Assembly (NCBI RefSeq): GCF_003473485.1
Contig: NC_053043.1
Coordinates: forward strand, 4,598,001-4,662,000
Reading direction: 5' to 3'
Length of the DNA stretch: 64,000 nucleotides
DNA from: Medicago truncatula
Taxonomy: Eukaryota > Streptophyta > Magnoliopsida > Fabales > Fabaceae
Part shown: positions 56,801 to 64,000 of the stretch, one piece after another
Layout of the letters: each line of letters starts with the position of its first letter
Position numbering within the stretch: the first letter of the stretch is position 1
Notes under the pieces: generated by a model
Seen by the model: only the letters and a program-made list of their open reading frames with translations
Databases searched by the model: none
What the model was told of the DNA's origin: nothing
Position numbers and translations under genes: made by a program

Positions 56801-58599
56801 CAATATCTGTCTGCATTACTATTATTCGAATTTCAACTTTCCAAGCATACTTAATTTTCTATTTTATGTCTTCACAGGAGTTGATTGATCTAGGTGCACG
56901 CACGCTCATGATCCCTGGGAATTTCCCATTGGGATGCAATGTAATTTACTTAACAAAATATGAAACTACAGATAAGAGCCAATATGACTCAGCTGGTTGC
57001 TTGAAGTGGTTAAACGAATTTGCTGAATTTTATAATCAGGAGCTCCAATATGAGTTACATAGGCTAAGAAGAATTCATCCTCATGCTACTATAATCTATG
57101 CTGATTACTACAATGCTCTTTTGCCATTATATCAAAATCCCACTAAATTTGGTAATTCAACCCTCTCAACTTCTACTATAATTTTTTTTTTTTTTTTTTT
57201 TTTGAAACGGCAAATATTATTAATCCAAAACTCTCGCAAGACGCAAAGAGCAGTAGAAAGAAAGAAACTACAAAGATACCGCCTATTAGCGTAACATTGC
57301 CCAAACAAAGCAAACCACCAAAAAATCAACCGAATAAACGGAAGAAAAACAAAGGCCGAAACACCCACCAAACTAGTCAAAGTTGGCAAAAGTTATGACT
57401 CTGAAATCTATTTCTCACCGTCAAAATTCAGACCCATAGCCCAGCCACAAAAACAGCAGACCAGCCACCTAAAAAACCCCCAAAAAATCAGCTGGAACTG
57501 GCGCAAACAGCAAGCACTGTTGCTGAACTGTCAAAAACAGCAGCACATCAGCGCTGCCAGCAGAAGACCAGCACAGCTGGGACGCGAACCTGGCAACAAG
57601 GCAGCTGCAAATTAACGCACAAAACATTCGCGAGGACACCAACTCCACTCATAAAACATGCAAGCCGGAATTGTGGTTCTACCGAGAATCCACCTCCACG
57701 ACAACACCTTCACCGCCTCCATTAACTCCTCCCACGAAGCAACCTCATTATTGAAAATACGCCCATTTCTAGCTTTCCACAAAACCCAAATTACCACCTC
57801 CCAAATCATCCTCAATAGCTTTCGAATCTTCTTATGTAATGGCCCCCCACTCCAACACTCCCAATGAATAAACAAATTAGGCGGCATTACAAAATTCAAA
57901 TCGAGCCACAACTTCTACTATAAATTACCTCCTCTAACCTTGAAATTTGCTACTTTAACGTTTAGACACATACTCCCTCTGTTTTTTAATATAAGCAAAT
58001 TTTGACTTTTAGGTTCATTCAATCAATAATGTATGTGGTCTATAATATAAACCACATACATCATTAATTGAATGAATCTAAAAGTCAAAATTTGTTTATA
58101 TTAAAAAACGGAGGGATTAGTATAATTGAGTCTAAACGTTAAAGATAGTTTTGTAAAGTTGAATTAGATCTAAAACCAGAAATTATACTAGCTAGTTTAA
58201 TTGAACTACTTTATTATCTAGGTACAAAGTCTAATATAATGCTCAATGTATTGTGTAAAACCCAAGATTGAAGAGTATAGAGAATGAGTTAGTTTAGGAC
58301 ATTATTTCACAACTAATGTGATGATTTTTAACTTTGATGTCAATGCAGGTTTTACAGGTCTTAAAAACTGTTGCGGGATGGGAGGTTCATATAATTTCGG
58401 ATCAGGATCTTGTGGTAAACCAGGTGTGTTTGCTTGTGATGATCCTTCTCAGTATATTGGATGGGATGGTGTTCATTTGACTGAGGCTGCTTATAGATTA
58501 ATTGCTGATGGCATCATTAATGGACCATGTTCTGTCCCTCAATTTAGTAACTTGTGCTCCGTGAATGTGAGCTATGAATATGGTCATTTCAATAGCTAG
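53807..58599 (+). CDS. Secreted GDSL esterase/lipase (At1g28580/acetylajmalan-esterase type)
   Basis: Five exons: 53807-54071, 54169-54396, 56631-56779, 56878-57151 and 58349-58599, giving 388 residues with consistent phases. The start MASGSEQRW is chosen because the tandem neighbour begins MASPVW; an ATG at 53774 adds eleven residues and is less likely. A signal peptide ([20 protein letters not shown]) precedes [17 protein letters not shown] (block I Ser near 43). Then come [28 protein letters not shown] (block III), [29 protein letters not shown] and [19 protein letters not shown] (block V Asp near 345, His near 348). The protein is a secreted SGNH hydrolase, a plant family acting on acyl or acetyl esters; its substrate is unknown. 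Intron 2 is long (2.2 kb, with a 66-bp duplication). Intron 4 holds a LINE and a Stowaway. Coding parts look undamaged. Confidence 0.93.
55277..55402. repeat. 66-bp direct duplication in intron 2 of the GDSL lipase gene
   Basis: GCATCTGCATAAATTTATTG at 55277 recurs at 55343. The units are nearly identical through AATGAACTTTAATGTCTGCTG, so this is a recent tandem duplication. Non-coding. Confidence 0.9.
57182..57908 (-). mobile_element. 5'-truncated L1-type LINE in intron 4 of the GDSL lipase gene
   Basis: A poly-T at 57182-57203 is the A-tail of a minus-strand copy. The far end encodes [41 protein letters not shown] and [13 protein letters not shown], the zinc-finger/RNase H-side tail found after plant L1 reverse transcriptases. 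Target duplication CAACTTCTACTATAA (15 bp) at 57167-57181 and 57909-57923 is perfect. It is therefore a recent insertion, heavily shortened at the 5' end, and cannot move on its own. Confidence 0.9.
57973..58119. mobile_element. Stowaway MITE
   Basis: CTCCCTCTGTTTTTTAATAT at the left mirrors CCCTCCGTTTTTTAATATAA (right end, inverted), with TA on each side. The arms AAATTTTGACTTTTAG and GTATGTGGTCTATAATATAA fold back over almost the full 147 bp. Classic Stowaway (Tc1/mariner-related) form. Confidence 0.8.
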
Positions 58600-59059
58600 A
58601 ACGTTTATTTGCCAAGCTGCCATTAATAGTAATAAGGCTAGGCAAGGCATCGTATCTTTGGAGCATATACAAAAATTCAATTTTCACTTGCTGTAATCAT
58701 AACAATAATTGTTTGACAAGTTTTATTTAACATTCAATAAATAAGCCTCTTATTGGTGCTACTTGCATCTCAATGCTTTTTAGACAGAGAAAGGAAGCAC
58801 AAATACTAACACGACTACTACGTTAACACATAAATACAATTTATGAAAATGGAAGTAATTGAATCTAATTGCATATATCGATATGGTGTAAAGTGTAGTT
58901 AATTTTCTTAAATTAAAATCCAAATAGTTTTTTTTTTTTTTTTTTTTTATCAGCCGTGACATGTTTTGTTGTGATATGTTATAAGTTAAAGTTTCATATT
59001 TGATAGAAGAGTTGAAATTGAACAACATATAAGCGAAATAATTCATAAACCCAATATCT

Positions 59060-60660
59060 TAAGGTTTTCGACAATTGCTCTTTAGGCACCTAAAATCTTA
59101 ATATTTCTCTACTAGTTAGACTACTATAGTTAGAGGTGTAAGCGGTTCAGACTAAACCAACGAAACCGAAAGTCCAAACCGAAAAAATATCCGACCTTGT
59201 TCGGTTCGGTTTGAAATCGATCCGAACCAATCAATACTGATTTAGTTTGGTTTGGTTCATGGTTTTTCATTTTGAGATCCGTGAAACCGATGAACCAATC
59301 CGATGATAACCACACTCCTTAATTCTTTTACTAATATTATCCTCCTCACACTCACACAAAATTATGGTTAGACCCAAAATTAAAGTCCAACTTAAACTAC
59401 TTTTCAATCCATTCACTTTTTCTAATCCTCATCTCATCTCATAAGTCAGACTCTTTCATTTCTACTAAAAAAGAAACCCTATCCGTCAACCACACCAAAC
59501 CCATTGTTCATCGCCACCGGCCACCGCTGAGATCGTTCATCTCTTGGTTAGTTTTATCATATTTATGCCATTGATTTATACTCATTATATTTCATTGTTT
59601 TCCATGTTGATTTTCTATGCCATTGACTTGTACTCATTATGAATCTTGGATCATACGTATGAAATATTGAGTAAGGTTAGTTATAAAAAGTTGTATGAAA
59701 AAACATAATATGAAATATAGAGTTATACTAAGTTCTATGAAATATTTTGTGAAAATATGAATTTTTTTTAATTGTATTTTTAAACAAACCGATCAACGAA
59801 CCAATCCAAATCGAGCCAAACCGATTAATTTGGTTCGGTTTCTTTTTTGAAAAACAGTGAAAACTGAACCAATCCGAACCGATGAAGATTTCATCGGTTC
59901 AGACATTTTTTGGCTGAAAATCAATCCAAACCGAACCGCTACACCCATAACTATAGTTAGTATGTGACCTCTTTCATGTATAAATGTGTGTTGTACACCT
60001 CATATTCAATAATGAAAAATGAAACTTTAATTCAATTTGTTTCTCTCATAATATAGTATCAGTTTTCTCTCATTTCTCAAGAGAGAAGTTACGATCCTAA
60101 CTACCTTATAAACATTTTTGGTTATGCTTTCTTCCACTATGATTTGTCTTCATCAATGATCTTCATCCTCATCGTCTTTGTTTGTTATGCAACAATTTCT
60201 TAATTGTTTGTTCATCGCTGCAATCAGTTAAATACGTTTTTCGTGAATCATTTTATGATTATGTGTTTTGTTCTTCATTAATTTGTGTTTTGGTGAATTG
60301 TGTTTCAGGTTATTTACATTATATCATTCTTTCAATCTTGACATTTATTCAAATTCGTTGCTAATTTGTTCAGTGTTTTTGTTTGATTTTCATCCCACCT
60401 TTGTTCTTGGTTGTGATTTGATCATCATTCATTATGCCTCCGCGCCTAAATCTTGTTCAAAATCAACCTAAAGAACCTAACTATGAATCCATTTATTATG
60501 TTCATCTAATTGACAGTTCAAATTGAGTCACTCTTACGCCCAAACTCAATGAATCCAATTATCTTGTGTGGAGTCGTTCTATGCAACGTGCATTAAGCGC
60601 GAAGGAAAAGCTTGCCGTCATCAATAGCACTGCTTTTGTTCCATATCGTTTGTATTTGAA
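59060..60660 (+). mobile_element. Copia-type LTR retrotransposon fossil (partial)
   Basis: A remnant of an LTR (approximately 59060-60050, itself split by a nested Mutator-like element) is followed by a primer-binding-like site near 60053, a leader, and the beginning of a gag region near 60480-60660 with similarity to the Copia gag N terminus. Reverse transcriptase, integrase and the second LTR are not seen, so the element is broken, with several breaks, and incomplete. An old insertion, to judge from divergence and nesting. Confidence 0.55.
59132..59949. mobile_element. Mutator-like non-autonomous element nested in the Copia fossil
   Basis: A perfect 9-bp duplication ACTATAGTT (59123-59131 and 59950-59958) brackets inverted ends AGAGGTGTAAGCGGTTC and (inverted right) TATGGGTGTAGCGGTTC. 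The arms are rich in AACCGAACC-type words. The core (about 59330-59560) is non-repetitive and includes ACCCATTGTTCATCGCCACC, ACCGCTGAGATCG and a donor-like TTGGTTAGTTTT, suggestive of a captured 5' gene segment. No transposase. Confidence 0.75.
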
Positions 60661-60961
60661 TAGAGGTGCACAGAAATCATGTAATGAATAATGAAGCTTT
60701 CATTCAATTTTTCTATATTAAGAACCAATAAATAGGAAATCACACATCATAAATTTTTTCTCTATTGATTTGTCCCCTATTTTTCGTACAATTTCGTACA
60801 TTTTCTTAACTTTTCACACAACATAATAAAGGTACTAACATTATATATAGGCTAATAAAATTACAAATAATAATAATAAAATATACCAGTTTGGTCGACG
60901 TCTTGAGTTTAAATTCCTTTTTTGAATGACAAATCAATAGATTAAAATATATTTACTTTTT

Positions 60962-61034
60962 GCTTTCATTGAGAGTTGAACTCAAGACCTCCCGCTTACT
61001 AAACGGGTGCTCTAACCAACTGAGCTATGAAAGC
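60962..61034 (-). tRNA. tRNA-Thr (anticodon AGT)
   Basis: Read on the minus strand, 73 nt fold as a complete cloverleaf. The acceptor GCTTTCA pairs fully with TGAAAGC. The D arm is GCTC-AGTTGGTTA-GAGC. The anticodon stem CCCGT/GCGGG has one G-T pair at the base of the loop TTAGTAA (anticodon AGT), and the T arm is TTGAG-TTCAACT-CTCAA. A and B boxes are intact (TAGCTCAGTTGG, GAGTTCAACTC). No intron and no encoded CCA. A T-run lies about 15 bases downstream. This is a normal nuclear tRNA gene. Confidence 0.92.
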
Positions 61035-62810
61035 TTTTATATCCTATGCATATCAAATTGGTTATTTAAACCAAACTAATCGGTTTAAATTGCATCTATA
61101 AATTGATTAGATCATTGATTTAATCCTTACACTTCTTAATTTTTCACTTAAAAAGTTTAATTAAGAAATTATGTCTTGAGAATGATGCATTCAACACGTT
61201 GAAAATTTAAAAAGTTACTTTTTCTACGTAAAACTTATAAATTATTTTCATTTTTAAATCCTTAATTGATATCTAAGGACATTTGTCAGCAAAACCCTTA
61301 AAACAAAAATCTTCTTGAAACTAATGTGAATTTATTGTCTTTTTGTGAGGATCTCTCCTGATAATCTCATCCAAATTCTATTTAATATAATCTATAGAAA
61401 ATGTTTGACGGACATTTTATATGAATGTATATATTCTGAGAGATCGATAAATATAGTGATATATTTTAAAAAGAGATAAATAGAGTTTTTTTTTTTGACA
61501 AGATAAACAAAGAAATATAAATACAAAATGATTTTTTTTTTTATGATAGAAATATAAAATAAGTTTTGTTGAATAAAGAAATATAAAGTGAGTTTTTTTT
61601 TTTGTGGTGGCCAAGATTTAAATTCTGAACCTTGCATATATTATGCACTGTCTCTATCAACTGGGTTAAGTTACATAAAATGAGTTGTTCAGTAAATTGA
61701 AAAATATAGATATAAAATTAGTTGACTAGTCGTCTAAAAAATAAAATTGTTTAACGAGGGTTGAAAAATATCGGGTGCCACAATATCATTTTTATCATTT
61801 ATATTTGTAACCATATTAATTTGGGATTAAAACAAGTTTTCTTGGGTCCACAAGTCTTAGTTCAACTTGTTTTTTTTTTGTTACACTTAGTTCAACTTGT
61901 TTGTGATATGAAAAACATTATGACCACTTAGAAATACTTATTCAGGTTATATATATCTCTTTCAATGCGAGATTCTTAATACATACTTCTCACATTTAGG
62001 ATTAAGTGTGACCCGAGTGATCTGATAGCAAAAATATGATAAAAAGTTATCCAACCGATCTTAAATATGCTCTTATATCATTCTATAATTTCAATTGAAG
62101 ATAACTAAACCATAAAATCATCATGGTGGAAGCTGAAGACTATCATACCCAAAATTTGACATGTGAATCGTGACTCAAGCCACCCGATAACAGAAAACTC
62201 ATTTTAATATTAATCTTGGATAGACTTCAATATTATTTTAGAGTTTATGATCGAACTTAGTATAATTTCACAAATCTGATTTGTAAGGGAATGATACGCA
62301 AACATGTGTGACAACCATATATCTCTTTCTAAAGTGAGACTCTCAAAATTTCTTGGGTGTGTTTGCTTTGCAAAACAGCAAGTACTGGACAGAACAGTAA
62401 AATATAGAACAGTACAACATAAGGCAGAACAACACAGGACAAATTTTTTATACCATTGAGTAATTTTTTGTTTTATACGATTTTTGAGGAACAAAATGCT
62501 ATTTTGGTATTTTAAACAACTTGTATGTGAGACAAAAAGTTGTGCTGTGGTTTGGTGAGAGACAAAAATATGAATTTTTGTTCCGTCCCACCTCCAGTTT
62601 GTCTTGTACCTGAAACAGTTTTACAAATCAAACACTGAACAACTAAAGTTGTTCTGTCTTTTCCTTCATTTTTTTTTAGTAAATCAAACACACTGTTTCT
62701 GTCTCATCGATTGAAACGTGGACAATGATATAAATGCATTGCAGACAATGTACAGCTTAAGGTGAAAAGAAGGTATTGTTCAGTCAATAACAAAAAAACC
62801 AAATTCTATT
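61035..62810. other. Intergenic, mostly featureless
   Basis: Contains a SINE-like repeat (61583-61685) and AT-rich DNA. The segment at about 62340-62700 has a quasi-palindromic CAAAACAGCAAGTACTGGAC...ACAGAACAGTAAA...TGAAACAGTTTTACAAATCAAACAC pattern that may be a degraded MITE. No gene is recognised. Confidence 0.4.
61583..61685 (-). mobile_element. tRNA-derived SINE-like element
   Basis: Minus strand: TAACTTAACCCAGTTGATAG (A-box region), AGTGCATAATATATGCAAGG, then GGTTCAGAATTTAAATCTTGG (degenerate B box) and CCACCACAAAAAAAAAAA. The layout matches the element at 10.67 kb. More diverged, so older. Confidence 0.5.
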
Positions 62811-64000
62811 ATGGCTTCACCAGTTTGGTCCCTCCAACAACAATGGTTATTCATTGTTCTGCCACTGGTTTTTACTACTGCTGCTACTAGTTGCTACTCT
62901 TCAATCTTCAGCTTCGGAGATTCCCTCACTGATACCGGAAACTTGTATTTCATTTCCCAACCACAGAGCCCCGATTGTCTGCTCCCTCCTTACGGTAAAA
63001 CCCATTTTCATCATCCCAATGGACGCTGCTCTGATGGCCGCCTCATCGTTGATTTCATCGGTATAACTCAATTTCCATCATACCCTTTTTTTCCTTTTCA
63101 CTTTATTCTTTGATAAAAATTCATTTTTTTTTGTAAATTGCAACCTTGTTTATTATCTACAAATTATTAACACAGACACCGGACACTGACACATTAACAT
63201 CAATAATAATTTAAAAAGTGACATAACTGAATAGCTTCGGTATTTGACATTGACACTTGTAACACTAGACTTGACTTCTATTATAAGTGTTGATGCTACA
63301 AAGTTTGTTAATGTTACTGTTTTTGTGTGTGCTGGGTTTGTGAAGCTGAGTTTTTCAGGCTTCCATATTTGAAACCTTATCTGGGTTTCATAAATGGTGG
63401 GAACATTGAGCATGGAGTGAATTTTGCGGTTGCTGGAGCTACTGCGTTAGATCGAAGTTTCTTTGAAGAGAAAGAGTTTGTTGTTGAAGTGACTGCAAAT
63501 TACTCTCTCATTGTTCAGTTAGATGGGTTCAAGGAATTGTTGCCTTCTATCTGCAATTCTACTTCAAGTGAGGTTACCTACTATTCGCTTTCCCACATTT
63601 TGTTTTTATAAATACTTGTCCCATTGCAAATTTGCATTTATTAATTTGAACCACGAATTTGATGGGTTGAGAATAGTTTATAGACTATTTATTATAGTTT
63701 TATAGTTAAGGGATCAAATAGAAGAGATAATGAAAGTTTATGGATCAAATTGAAGATTTACTCTTGATTATATGATATGATGTTTAAATAATAGAAATTG
63801 ACTGAGAATTTTGTCTGGGAGATAGTTTGATTTAAATATTCAGTAGCTTTCCTAGTATTTGAATGTTGTTCTTCATGTAAGGATTTGATTCACGAAATAT
63901 TTAATTGATCTCAGTATTTACTTATTACTTTGTATCCCTTGCTTTTTCTTGACTGTTTAAGTTGGTAATTCTGGTTTATGCGATTTCATTCTCTTTAGGC
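62811..64000 (+). CDS. Secreted GDSL esterase/lipase, tandem copy, cut by the window end
   Basis: Two exons are visible, 62811-63060 and 63346-63567. They encode MASPVWSLQQQW, a signal peptide (LFIVLPLVFTTAATSC), [20 protein letters not shown] (catalytic Ser near 40), [20 protein letters not shown], then LPYLKPYLGFINGGN and NFAVAGATALDRSFFEE, and VQLDGFKELLPSICNS. The exon borders fall at the same places as in the gene at 53.8 kb (after DFI, and after ICNSTS), so the two are tandem duplicates. A possible acceptor TCTCTTTAG lies at the last bases (to 63998). The later exons with the Asn and Asp-His blocks are outside the window. Intron 1 holds a degraded GACACCGGACACTGACAC-type repeat. Confidence 0.9.

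Noticed and set aside
57658-57867. Plus-strand open frame in intron 4 of the GDSL lipase
   Set aside because: It is the antisense of the LINE reverse-transcriptase tail on the minus strand.

Overview
The window is nuclear DNA from a flowering plant, most likely a legume close to Medicago (inference from protein similarity, AT-rich intergenic DNA and the MITE and SINE types). Genes are well spaced, have GT-AG introns, and sit in a dense background of small DNA transposons, SINEs, LINE pieces and fold-back repeats.

Layout. 0-2 kb: a repeat-rich start, then a CLE signalling-peptide gene cut by a 363-bp hAT-type MITE just before its peptide-coding end. 3.5-5.1 kb: a purine permease gene (minus). 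7.2-23.2 kb: three tandem minus-strand copies of a five-exon small GDSL esterase of the isoamyl-acetate-hydrolysing-esterase/CPRD49 type. The first is decayed; the other two are intact. The 8.8-14.5 kb gap holds several inverted-repeat elements, one a Mutator-like element with a clean 9-bp target duplication and a captured, gene-like core. 23.2-27 kb: fold-back repeats. 27.1-29.5 kb: THO complex subunit 7. 31.1-32.6 kb: an intronless E-class pentatricopeptide protein. 33.7-34.1 kb: a small two-exon TAXIMIN-type signalling-peptide gene. 34-39 kb: gene-free, with nested elements. 39.1-41.7 kb: a GAUT10-like galacturonosyltransferase. 45.5-48.7 kb: pyruvate decarboxylase in seven exons. 48.7-53.5 kb: two fold-back elements of more than 1 kb each. 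53.8-58.6 kb: an intact secreted GDSL esterase/lipase of a second type, with a LINE in its last intron. 59-60.7 kb: a Copia fossil carrying a nested Mutator-like element. 60.96 kb: a tRNA-Thr(AGT). 62.8 kb to the end: the first exons of a tandem copy of the second GDSL type.

The genes do not form one pathway. They are ordinary single genes plus two separate local GDSL clusters. The strongest observation is the interrupted CLE gene: removing the element and one target duplication restores an uninterrupted prepropeptide ending in RLSPEGPDPKHH. No wholly new biological system was seen. The most unusual structures are the long fold-back elements and the gene-fragment-carrying Mutator-like element.
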